This document shows positions 52,060 through 60,900 of a stretch of DNA of 64,000 bases, piece after piece. Numbering within the stretch: the stretch's first letter is position 1; each line of letters opens with the position of its first letter. The stretch is from Bacillus sp. CH30_1T (GTDB taxonomy: Bacteria > Bacillota > Bacilli > Bacillales > Bacillaceae_B). The position numbers and the translations under genes were made by a program. The stretch is taken from positions 125,657 to 189,656 of the forward strand of contig NZ_VTUY01000003.1 in assembly GCF_008364765.1 (NCBI RefSeq), read 5' to 3'. The notes under the pieces were generated by a model. The model was not told the origin of the DNA. It searched no databases and was given only the letters and a program-made list of their open reading frames with translations.

Positions 52060-52616
52060 GAGAAGAGGTAAAAAGAGAAGGACTCGAATGGATTAAAGCC
52101 TTGGGGATTGGACTGATCATCTTTATTATCATTCGAACCTTTCTCTTCTCCAACTATGTAGTCGAAGGTGAATCGATGATGCCGACACTACAGGATGGAA
52201 ATAAACTTGTTGTGAATAAAATCGGTTATCATATTGGAGACTTGGATCGCTTTGATGTTGTTGTCTTTCATGCGAATGAGAACGAGGATTATGTGAAACG
52301 AATCATTGGACTGCCCGGTGATAAGGTCGTTTATAAAGATGATAAGTTATATGTTAACGGAGAGTACTATCCTGAACCTTATTTAGAAAAGTTCAAGCAG
52401 GAGTTCATCGGCAACAAACTGACTGGAGACTTTACCCTTGAAGAAATCACGGATGAGCAAACGGTTCCGGAAGGCAAAGTATTCGTTCTTGGAGACAATC
52501 GTCGGGGAAGCATGGATAGTCGCTACTTCGGGTTTATAGACCGGGAACAGATTGTAGGAAAAGTGGATCTTCGTTACTGGCCTATCAACGAATGGGATAT
52601 ACAATTCAGGAACTAG
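52056..52616 (+). CDS. type I signal peptidase
   Basis: A 186-residue S26 signal peptidase with one N-terminal membrane anchor (ALGIGLIIFIIIRTFLFSNYVV), the nucleophile Ser in VEGESMMPTL (about residue 43), the general-base Lys in DYVKRIIGLPGDKV (about residue 84) and the box E region VFVLGDNRRGSMDSRYFGFI. It cleaves secretory signal peptides at the outer face of the membrane. TTG start, AGGAGGAATCAAA before it, overlapping the previous stop. By position it corresponds to sipV; the paralog type cannot be fixed by eye. Confidence 0.92.
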   Translation: MREEVKREGLEWIKALGIGLIIFIIIRTFLFSNYVVEGESMMPTLQDGNKLVVNKIGYHIGDLDRFDVVVFHANENEDYVKRIIGLPGDKVVYKDDKLYVNGEYYPEPYLEKFKQEFIGNKLTGDFTLEEITDEQTVPEGKVFVLGDNRRGSMDSRYFGFIDREQIVGKVDLRYWPINEWDIQFRN

Positions 52617-52624
52617 AGTTATGG

Positions 52625-52660
52625 GAATGCTGTTCGTATATGAACAGCATTCTTTTTTTG
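52625..52660 (+). terminator. terminator of the signal peptidase gene
   Basis: Perfect 11-bp stem GAATGCTGTTC/GAACAGCATTC followed by a run of seven T. Confidence 0.9.
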
Positions 52661-52754
52661 CGAAAGATTCTTCAGCATGTACTAGTTATCCTCCTGTGGT
52701 CCATATAAATATGGTATAATAGTAAGAAAATTCGATCTTTTTGAGGGTGGTAGT

Positions 52755-53102
52755 GTGACAATAGAAATACCAATCATTGAAACCAAGTTTGTGCCGCCTG
52801 TTGTCAAGGATACATATATTAAGCGTCCAAAGAAACAGCTGAAAATATCCCGACTATTGCTTGAGATAACAGAAAGTGATCTTTTCCTTACAAAAGAAGA
52901 GGAGGAAGTACGTCTGACCGACTTCATGAGACAGGGATTAAGTAATCACAAAAGAAACGACAAGGAAATTGTCGAAGATATAGGAGAAACCGCTACTTTT
53001 GTTGAATTAAAGAACAGTGGGCATTCACCCCTCATCGATGATTTAGATCAATTGTTAAAGGCAATACAATCGTTTTTGCAAGCAAAGGAGGAATTCGCAT
53101 GA
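52755..53102 (+). pseudogene. deletion chimera: MalT-type LuxR regulator start fused to alpha/beta hydrolase tail
   Basis: The 115-codon open frame is a patchwork. Residues 1-28 (IIETKFVPPVVKDTYIKRPK) look like the N terminus of large MalT-type LuxR regulators; residues 31-52 (RLLLEITESDLFLTKEEEE) look like the segment near the end of the same protein's ATPase part, some 250 residues later; residues 75-110 (ATFVELKNSGHSPLIDDLDQ then LLKAIQSFL) look like the catalytic-His end of an alpha/beta hydrolase. I infer two internal deletions that kept the frame open. GTG start with GAGGGTGG and a TATAAT box at 52715-52720, so it may still be expressed. Its stop overlaps the next gene as ATGA. Confidence 0.6.
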
Positions 53103-53842
53103 GACTGGAAGGGAAAGTTGCCCTTATCACAGGTGCTGCGAACGGGATTGGATATGAGGCAGCAGAATTATTTATAAAAGAAGGATGTAATGTTGCCCTG
53201 GTGGACTTCAATCAGGAAGTCGGTGAAGTAAAAGCCAGTGGGCTCAATGAACTTGGTACAGGTAAAGCGGCCTTCTTTCAGGGAGATGTAGCAGACCTTT
53301 CTTCCGTAGATGCCTTTGTCAAGGGAGTAATTGAACAGTTCAGCAAGCTCGATATTTTAATTAACAATGCTGGAATCACAAGAGATGGCATGATTCATAA
53401 GTTATCGCCGGAAGATTTTCAAAAGGTGCTGGATGTGAATTTAACAGGTGTGTTTAATTGTACCCAAGCGGTTCTCCCTTATTTGATTGAAAATGGAAAA
53501 GGGAAAATCATAAACACATCTTCAGTAAGCGGGGTATACGGAAATGTCGGTCAAACCAACTATGCTGCAACAAAAGCAGCGGTTGTAGGGATGACGAAAA
53601 CCTGGGCGAAAGAGTTGGGACGCAAAGGGATCAACGTGAACGCAGTCGCGCCCGGATTCACCGAAACGAGTATGGTGGCAGCTGTTCCTGAAAAGGTCAT
53701 CGAGCAAATGAAAGCGATGATCCCCCTTGGAAGATTAGGAAAACCGGATGATATCGCGAAAGCATATTTGTATCTGGCATCGGAAGACAGTGACTATGTG
53801 AATGGAACCGTCCTCCATGTAGATGGCGGCATCATGATGTAA
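53099..53842 (+). CDS. short-chain dehydrogenase, FabG/PhaB-like 3-oxoacyl reductase
   Basis: A 247-residue classical SDR. KVALITGAANGIGYEAAELF is the cofactor glycine motif, DILINNAGITRDGMIH follows, the catalytic triad appears as Ser in INTSSVSGVYGN and Tyr/Lys in TNYAATKAAVVG, and the C terminus is DSDYVNGTVLHVDGGIMM. It reduces 3-oxoacyl thioesters with NADPH. Next to a thiolase, an acetoacetyl-CoA reductase (PhaB-like) role is likelier than fatty-acid FabG. Its start overlaps the relic upstream, a sign that a hydrolase gene once belonged to this operon. Confidence 0.88.
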   Translation: MRLEGKVALITGAANGIGYEAAELFIKEGCNVALVDFNQEVGEVKASGLNELGTGKAAFFQGDVADLSSVDAFVKGVIEQFSKLDILINNAGITRDGMIHKLSPEDFQKVLDVNLTGVFNCTQAVLPYLIENGKGKIINTSSVSGVYGNVGQTNYAATKAAVVGMTKTWAKELGRKGINVNAVAPGFTETSMVAAVPEKVIEQMKAMIPLGRLGKPDDIAKAYLYLASEDSDYVNGTVLHVDGGIMM

Positions 53843-53868
53843 TTTAAACAGGAAAGGGAAGTGACAAG

Positions 53869-55047
53869 ATGAGGAATGTAGTGATCACAGCGGCTATGCG
53901 TACTCCGGTTGGGGCATTTGGAGGAACATTCAAGGATCTGCTCCCGACGGATTTGATTGTCCCCGTTATGAAAGAAGCAGCTAGAGAAAGTAGGCTGTCG
54001 GCAAGTGATATTGATGAAGTGATCCTCGGGCATTGTATTCAAAGGACCGATCAGCCAAATACAGCAAGAACAGCCGCATTACTGGCCGGGTTTGATGACA
54101 CGACCACGGGCTATACGATCCAGCGCCAATGTGCCAGTGGAATGCAGGCCATCATTTCAGCAGCCATGCAAATTCAAACAGGATTATCTGATATTGTGCT
54201 GGCAGGCGGGGTGGAAGCGATGAGCTCCAGTCCATATATTTTGAAGCAGCACCGATTCGGTCAAAGACTGCAACATGGAGAAATTCGTGATTCGGTTTGG
54301 GAAGTCCTTGAAGATCCCATTCACGGCATGATGATGGGGGAAACAGCTGAGAACCTGGCGGAAATTCACTCGATTTCCCGTGAAGAGCAGGATGAGTATG
54401 CAGTATTAAGCCATGAGCGCGCAATGACGGCAATGGAAAATGGGCACTTCGATTCTCAAATCGTTCCTCTTACAGTGAAGGAACGAAAAGGAGAGAAGGT
54501 CATTGATAAAGATGAAAGCCCACGAGCTGGATTGATGGTAGAAAAACTGCAGAAATTAAAGCCGGCATTCCGGGAAGGCGGCACGGTCACTGCCGGGAAT
54601 TCTTCAAGCCTGAATGATGGAGGGGCGGCACTGATTCTCATGAGTGAAGAAGAAGCTGAACGAAGAGGACTTCAGCCTTTGGGAAGGATCGTTGGATATT
54701 CCGTAGCAGGCGTCGATCCAAAAGTGATGGGGATAGGACCAGTGCCCGCTATTCACAAAGGTTTACATACAATAGAAAATTGGTCTTTGGATGATATTGA
54801 TCTATTTGAAATCAACGAAGCATTCGCAGCCCAGTATTTAGCTGTTGAAAAAGAGCTGGGCCTGGATCGTGAGAAAGTGAATGTCAATGGCAGCGGAATC
54901 AGTATCGGTCACCCAGTAGGCTGCACAGGTGCACGACTTGTTGTGTCTTTACTGCATGAATTGAAGCGTCGTGAATTGAAAAAAGGAATTGCGTCATTAT
55001 GTGTAGGTGGTGGCATGGGCGCTACGGTATTGGTTGAAGGGATGTAA
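53869..55047 (+). CDS. thiolase (acetyl-CoA C-acyltransferase)
   Basis: A 392-residue biosynthetic-type thiolase. The acylated Cys lies in IQRQCASGMQAIISAAMQIQ near residue 88, the His of the NEAFAAQ motif in DLFEINEAFAAQYLAVEKEL, and the final GISIGHPVGCTGARLVVSLLHEL and ASLCVGGGMGATVLVE hold the second His and Cys. It condenses two acetyl-CoA to acetoacetyl-CoA or cleaves 3-oxoacyl-CoA. It lies 26 nt after the reductase gene with GGAAAGGGAAGTG, so both form one operon, possibly for 3-hydroxybutyryl-CoA. No PHA synthase is present in the window. Confidence 0.92.
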   Translation: MRNVVITAAMRTPVGAFGGTFKDLLPTDLIVPVMKEAARESRLSASDIDEVILGHCIQRTDQPNTARTAALLAGFDDTTTGYTIQRQCASGMQAIISAAMQIQTGLSDIVLAGGVEAMSSSPYILKQHRFGQRLQHGEIRDSVWEVLEDPIHGMMMGETAENLAEIHSISREEQDEYAVLSHERAMTAMENGHFDSQIVPLTVKERKGEKVIDKDESPRAGLMVEKLQKLKPAFREGGTVTAGNSSSLNDGGAALILMSEEEAERRGLQPLGRIVGYSVAGVDPKVMGIGPVPAIHKGLHTIENWSLDDIDLFEINEAFAAQYLAVEKELGLDREKVNVNGSGISIGHPVGCTGARLVVSLLHELKRRELKKGIASLCVGGGMGATVLVEGM

Positions 55048-55056
55048 GAAGAGGAA

Positions 55057-55088
55057 GTGCTGGCTCTGGATGGGCTAGTGCTTTTTTT
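55057..55088 (+). terminator. terminator of the thiolase operon
   Basis: AGTGCTGGCTC pairs with GGGCTAGTGCT using several G-U pairs, then seven T. Weaker than its neighbours. Confidence 0.55.
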
Positions 55089-55179
55089 GTGGGATTTGTA
55101 GTGGGGGAGGAAGACCCGCACCCATTACGGAAAGAATTAGCCCCCCAACGCCAATCACAACCCTATGATAATAGACTCA

Positions 55180-55244
55180 TTTTCAAGCATTTACACAAAA
55201 TTTACCCTATTTTGACAATGCGTAATGTACGCTAAATGTATAGT
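55180..55244 (+). promoter_or_regulatory. Pho-box-like repeats and -10 box before the nuclease gene
   Basis: Hexamers TTTTCA (55180-55185), TTTACA (55190-55195), TTTACC (55201-55206) and TTGACA (55212-55217) are spaced 10, 11 and 11 bases apart. A TATAGT -10-like box lies at 55239-55244, 21 nt after the last hexamer, too far for that hexamer to be a normal -35. This is the layout of PhoP-activated promoters. Confidence 0.6.
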
Positions 55245-55268
55245 CATATTTAGAGGAGGAGAAGCGAT

Positions 55269-56450
55269 TTGAAGGATGTAAATAAAAAGTTCATCAGTAT
55301 TTTTTCAATTTTAATTATTTTTATGATTGCGTGTGGTCAAGTATCTCCAAGTCAAATGAGTGCAGCGGGAAATGGGACGTGGAGTTCGCCATTCACTGTT
55401 GATCAGGCATTATCCAATCAAGATGGTTCCACTCAGTCAGTGGAAGGGTATGTGGTCGGGCAGCCGACCTCTACGTCATCCGTTGTCACGGGTAACTTTC
55501 CAAACGATTACGCACTTGCCTTGGCGGATTCCCCGTCTGAATCCAATACGGATGAGATGGTTTATGTTCAAATTCCATCTTCTTACCGTTCAAACTTTGG
55601 ATTGCAAAGTAACCCGGGTCTAATGGGTGAAAAAATCAAAGTGACGGGCAGTTTAACGGCCTATTTCTCTCATCCGGGAGTGAAGTCTACGTCAGCATTT
55701 GAATCAGTGGAAGATGGAGGGACTGATCCGACTGATCCTCCAACCGACCCAACCGATCCACCATCCTATGAGGAATATTACAACTCGGCTGAAGGGAAAA
55801 CAGGATCATCTTTAAAAACAGCACTACATAACATCATTGATGATCATCAAACCCTTTCGTACAGCGATGTATGGGGAGCGCTTCGAAATACAGATGAAGA
55901 TCCGAACAACCCGAATAATGTGATCCTCCTATACTCAGGCCGTTCCCAATCCAAAACGACAAACGGCGGTGGAGTCAACGATTGGAACCGGGAGCACGTC
56001 TGGGCGAAATCCCACGGAGACTTTGGAACAGCTCAAGGACCAGGGACGGACCTTCATCATTTGAGACCGACAGATGTAACCGTCAATTCTACAAGAAGTA
56101 ATCTTGATTTTGATAATGGCGGGACTCAACATAGTGAAGCACCAGGCAACTATTATGATGGGGATTCCTGGGAGCCACGGGATGAAGTAAAAGGGGACGT
56201 CGCCCGGATGATTTTCTACATGGCAGTCCGCTATGAAGGGGACAGCGGGGAACTGGATTTAGAGATCAATAACAACGTGAACAATGGAAGTGCCCCTTAT
56301 CACGGGAAAATGTCCGTTCTTCTGCAATGGAATGAACAGGACCCTGTAGATGGAAGGGAAATCCGACGCAACGATATCATTTTCGAACAATATCAAGGAA
56401 ACCGCAATCCATTCATTGACCACCCCGAGTGGGCGGAAATGATCTGGTAA
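55269..56450 (+). CDS. secreted endonuclease I-family nuclease with DUF6359 domain
   Basis: A 393-residue exported nuclease. The N terminus has a signal peptide (KFISIFSILIIFMIACG; the Cys may be a lipobox, otherwise cleavage is after QMSAA). A DUF6359 OB-like domain follows (WSSPFTVDQALSNQDGSTQS, VEGYVVGQPTS, about 35-150), then a DPTDPP linker and the endonuclease I domain with the metal-site stretch NDWNREHVWAKSHGDFG and TDLHHLRPTDVTVNSTRSNLDFD. Relatives such as B. subtilis YurI (Bsn) degrade RNA or DNA outside the cell. TTG start behind AGGAGGAG. A Pho-box-like promoter suggests use for phosphate scavenging. Confidence 0.85.
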   Translation: MKDVNKKFISIFSILIIFMIACGQVSPSQMSAAGNGTWSSPFTVDQALSNQDGSTQSVEGYVVGQPTSTSSVVTGNFPNDYALALADSPSESNTDEMVYVQIPSSYRSNFGLQSNPGLMGEKIKVTGSLTAYFSHPGVKSTSAFESVEDGGTDPTDPPTDPTDPPSYEEYYNSAEGKTGSSLKTALHNIIDDHQTLSYSDVWGALRNTDEDPNNPNNVILLYSGRSQSKTTNGGGVNDWNREHVWAKSHGDFGTAQGPGTDLHHLRPTDVTVNSTRSNLDFDNGGTQHSEAPGNYYDGDSWEPRDEVKGDVARMIFYMAVRYEGDSGELDLEINNNVNNGSAPYHGKMSVLLQWNEQDPVDGREIRRNDIIFEQYQGNRNPFIDHPEWAEMIW

Positions 56451-56460
56451 GCAACACGGG

Positions 56461-56486
56461 GCCTGGAATCTTCCAGGCTCTTTTTT
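56461..56486 (+). terminator. terminator of the nuclease gene
   Basis: Perfect 8-bp stem GCCTGGAA/TTCCAGGC (56461-56468 with 56471-56478) with a tight loop, then TCTTTTTTT. Confidence 0.85.
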
Positions 56487-56697
56487 TAATGTGGAAGCTA
56501 GGTTCCTTTACTGTAACTCATTTGTAACCCCGCCATCTATCATGAAAGCAACCATCCAAAGGGAGATGTACATGGAAAGAGTCAAAGATTGGTTTCAGAA
56601 TCGATCAATGATCTCTCCTGATCATAAAACTTTTTCAAGTGCAATAAAGGAATCGGAGAGAAACGCCTCGAAATACATACGTCGAGGTGAAGTGAGA

Positions 56698-57246
56698 ATG
56701 AAACGGTTATTAACAGGTACAAGAATTTATCTTTCAGGATTTCAGGATGAAGATCTTGCGGCCATACGAGAATGGAATTCAAATGAAGAGCTTCAGAGAT
56801 TATTCGATGCTCTCCCCCATAAACCAAAATCAGAGGAAGAGACAAAAAAATGGATGGTGGTTTCTGAAGACAATGCTTTTCGATTTGCCATACGCCTAAA
56901 AAATGATGGGAGAATCATAGGCTTTGTCGAATTGGACGGGATCCTATGGACGCATCGTGTCGGATGGGTTTCCATTTCAATTGGAGACGAACAGGCCTGG
57001 GGCAATGGTTATGGGAAGGAAGCCATGAAGTGTTTGTTGGCATATGCCTTTCATGAGTTGAATTTATACCGCCTTCAATTGACGGTATTTTCATATAATG
57101 AGAGGGCCATTCGTTTATATGAATCACTCGGATTTACGAAAGAAGGAAGCTATCGTCAATTTTTACAGAGGGACGGAGATCGGTATGACATGAACTTATA
57201 CGGGATATTAGCGGATGAATGGAGAGAAAGTGTGAAAGAAGGATGA
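56698..57246 (+). CDS. GNAT family N-acetyltransferase (RimJ/RimL type)
   Basis: A 182-residue acetyltransferase_3 protein: LLTGTRIYLSGFQDEDLAAIREW, GRIIGFVELDGI, the CoA loop VSISIGDEQAWGNGYGKEAMKCLL and the C-terminal NLYRLQLTVFSYNERAIRLYESLGFTKEG. It transfers acetyl from acetyl-CoA to an amine; the target is unknown. The same frame is open from 56491 and has another possible start at ATG 56572 (MERVKDWFQ) with an AAAGGGAG site, which would add 42 residues outside the fold; GAGGTGAAG before ATG 56698 and the domain border favour the short form. Its stop codon lies in the terminator loop. Confidence 0.82.
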   Translation: MKRLLTGTRIYLSGFQDEDLAAIREWNSNEELQRLFDALPHKPKSEEETKKWMVVSEDNAFRFAIRLKNDGRIIGFVELDGILWTHRVGWVSISIGDEQAWGNGYGKEAMKCLLAYAFHELNLYRLQLTVFSYNERAIRLYESLGFTKEGSYRQFLQRDGDRYDMNLYGILADEWRESVKEG

Positions 57247-57264
57247 GTCTATCCTTCTTTTTTT
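57235..57264 (+). terminator. terminator of the GNAT gene
   Basis: AAAGAAGGAT (57235-57244) pairs with ATCCTTCTTT (57251-57260), perfect 10 bp; T continues after it. Confidence 0.85.
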
Positions 57265-57278
57265 GGCGTAGAATGCAT

Positions 57279-57796
57279 CTATGCCCCCATCTTCCATCTC
57301 CTCCTCTCAACATACAACAATCCTCCCATCCAGCCATGAAACAAAAAGCATCCCAGTAACAGAAACAACGATTGTACGTAAGTAAGCTGCATGATGACTA
57401 AGGGGGCTATGCTGGATCCACCTAATAAAATAAAGGAGTACAGGCTGAGTGCCTGGCTTCGGTTATCTCCAAACAAAACCCTTGAATTCCCCGTAAGAAA
57501 AATAAACTCCAGAAATCACCTGCAAGCCCCACCAAGCCTGTTGAAACAGCAGAGGCGAGCATTCCCCAAACAAGAATCTCTTTTTTTCCAAAACGATCTG
57601 CGCTATTGGCAAAGGTTAGAAGTCCACATGCGTAGAAAAAGATAAATGAGCTTCCTGCAATAACGACTTCACTTTGTGCTATAGAGAGGGAGGAAGCGAT
57701 ATTCCCGTAAATGGAAATGAACGTGTAAATATTACAGGCTACCATAATCGCCATCACAACAAGAACAGAAGCGATTCTGTTAAAATATTGATTCAT
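57279..57796 (-). pseudogene. MFS transporter relic with large internal deletion and frameshift
   Basis: From ATG 57796 the minus strand encodes about 100 residues of an MFS transporter: helix 1 (VLVVMAIMVACNIYTFISIYG), helix 2, the ADRFGKKEILVWGM loop and FFLRGIQGF of helix 4. Near 57490 the frame is lost; in the +1 frame the sequence continues FGDNRSQALSLYSFILLGGSSIAPLV with a hydrophobic end typical of helices 11-12 and stops at 57279. A normal MFS protein has about 400 residues, so roughly helices 5-10 are gone. In B. subtilis an MFS gene (yhjO) also lies shortly before addB, so this may be its remnant. Confidence 0.75.
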
Positions 57797-57957
57797 CAGC
57801 CATCACCTGCATCTTTTTACTGTATGCAGGTGTTCCAAATATTTTCAATAAAGATTGAGACGGGAAAGATTTGTTCCTGTGTACTATAATGAACCTATAC
57901 AAAAATTCAACCTGCCTCATGGTTACAATAGATTAGTATAAGAAAGGGAGTGAGAGG

Positions 57958-60900
57958 ATGGCTGTACGTTTTATTCTCGGGCGCTCTGGTACGGGGAAAA
58001 CCCATCGCATATTAGATGAGATGAAGCAGAGCTTGTTGGAAGAGCCGAATGGGGATCCCATCATCTATATCGTACCGGATCAGATGTCATTTATATCGGA
58101 ATACGATCTTGTCAACACACCCGGATTAAATGGGATGATTCGTGGACAAGTGTTCAGTTTCACCCGGCTCGCGTGGAAGATTCTGCAGGAAACGGGCGGA
58201 ATGAGCCGCTACCATCTATCAGATGTCGGCTTAAATATGATGATTAGGAAGATTATCGACGAAAATAAAGATCGTCTCCATATTTTCTCGAAGGCCGCGG
58301 ATAAGCCGGGTTTCATTCATCATGTAGAATCCATGTTGACGGAATTCAAGCGCTATTGTATATCGCCTCAGGATCTCGGGCAACTTGATGGGGAAGATGA
58401 GCTGGGTTCGAAGGTGTTGAAGGATAAGCTTCATGATCTTGAATTGATTTATGAGAAATTCGAGGAAAAGCTCCTCGGCAAATACATTGATTCAGAAGAC
58501 TACTTTCAGCTGTTGGCTGATAATGTGAAAAACTCTGAGCTTCTTAGAGATGCAGAGATTTACATAGACGGCTTTCATAGCTTCACGCCCCAGGAATATC
58601 AGATAATCGATCAGCTCATTCAGTATAGTAAGACAGTGACGGTTGCACTGACAACCGATCCGGAGCAGCAAATGGGCGCGATGAACGAGTTGAGCTTATA
58701 TCGGATGACGAACGAAACGTACCATACTCTTCAGGATATAAGCAATGGTGCGGGGAAGTCCATAGAAGAAGTGGTGTTAGTGAAGCGGATTCGCTATCAT
58801 AATGACTCGATGCTGCATCTCGAACGCCATTTTGAGGACCGGCCAACTGTTCCATGCGAAGAAGCAAAAGGTTCCATTGAGTTTCTGGAAGCCTCTAATC
58901 GCCGGGCAGAGGTCGAAGGGATAGCAAGGGAAATACGGAAGCTTGCCCGGGAAAAGGGATATCGGTACAAGGATATAGCGGTGCTGGTTCGAAACAGCCA
59001 GGACTACCGTGATAAGGTCGAAACGATTTTTCAAGATTATAGTATTCCATTTTTCCTTGATCAGAAGCGGACAATGTTAAATCACCCTCTGATTGAGTTG
59101 ATCCGTTCGACTCTGGAAATCATGAACACGAACTGGAGATATGAGCCTGTATTCCGGGCGGTAAAAACAGACCTGTTGTTTCCTTATCAAAAAAATCCAA
59201 CCGATTTACGGGAAAAAATGGACCGATTGGAGAACTATGTGCTGGCTTACGGGATCAAAGGCGATCGCTGGACGAAGAAAGATCGCTGGAAATACCGTCG
59301 CTTCCGTGGTCTTGAGCATGTGGACGCACCACAAACCGACCGTGAAAAGGAACTCGAGCATGAAATCAATGAGCTTCGTTTATTTATTTCTGCGCCGATC
59401 ATACGTCTTGGAAAACGATTGAAAAAGCAATCCACGGGACGGGAATTCTGTGAAACTCTTTATCTGTATCTGGAAGAGTTGGATATTCCGGCTAAGCTTG
59501 AACGTATGCGTATTGAAGCTGAAGAAAAAGGCGATTTGATTGCGGCAAGAGAGCACGATCAAGCGTGGTCAGCTGTAATGGACTTACTTGATCAATATGT
59601 AGAAATGCTCGGTGATGAGGAAACGACGATGAAGAAATTCTCATCGATCCTCGATGCGGGTATGGAAACGATGCAATTCTCGTTAGTTCCCCCTGCCATT
59701 GATCAAGTCATAATAGCTGATCTGGAGAAATCAAGGCTTGGTGCCATTAAAGCAGCATTTATCATTGGAGTGAATGATGGGGTTCTTCCGGCAAAAATGA
59801 ATGAAGACGGAGTCCTGTCAGATGAAGACCGTGAATCGTTGATCAACAGGGGCTTCAAGATAGCTCCCAGTAACAGGACGAAGCTGTTGGACGAGGAGTT
59901 TGTGGCGTATAAAGCCTTTACGACCCCGAGTGAACGCTTATTCATCAGCTATCCGATTGCCAATGAAGAAGGAAAAGCGTTATTGCCATCCTCTTTCATA
60001 AAAAGGCTGAATGAAATGTTCCCGGATGCATTTACGAAGCTTCTTATTAATGAACCATCCGAGCTTTCTGAAGAAGAACAGCTGCACTATGTTTGTCATC
60101 CCAATGTGACAATTTCTCATTTAACGTCCCAATTACAGTTAAAGAAGCACGAATATCCGATCTATGACTTCTGGTGGGATGTGTATAACTTCTATGCAAC
60201 GTCAAACGATTGGAAATGGCATGCACAGCATATTCTATCCAGTCTATTCTACCAGAATCGGGCGAATCAGCTTTCTGAGGATACGAGCAGGGATCTGTAT
60301 GGTGACCATATTTTAGCGAGCGTATCCCGAATGGAGCTGTTCCATAGTTGTCCGTTTTCTCATTTTGCCAGTCATGGGTTGAAGCTTAGAGAGCGGGATT
60401 TCTTTAAACTGGAGGCACCGGATATTGGGGAAATGTTCCATTCCGCTCTTAAATGGATATCAGAAGAAGTAGATCGTCATGGTCTGACCTGGGCATCCTT
60501 ATCAAAAGCTCAGTGTCTCAAGCTTGCTAAAGAAGCCGTCTTGATGCTCGCACCGAAACTTCAGCACCAGATTCTATTAAGCTCAAACCGCCATTATTAT
60601 ATCGCTCAGAAGCTTGAGCAAATCATAAGCCGTGCGAGCCTGATTCTCAGTGAGCATGCGAAGGCGAGTGGATTTGTGCCTGTAGGGGTGGAGCTTGGAT
60701 TTGGACCGCATGCGACCCTGCCTCCGTTCCAGTTCCAACTGAGAAATGGAACGAAAATGGAATTACAGGGAAGGATCGACCGGGTAGACAAAGCAGAAGA
60801 TGCAAGCGGAGTATACCTAAGGATTGTCGATTACAAATCGAGTGCAAGAGATTTGGATATGACGGAAGTGTACTACGGATTGGCACTTCAGATGCTGACG

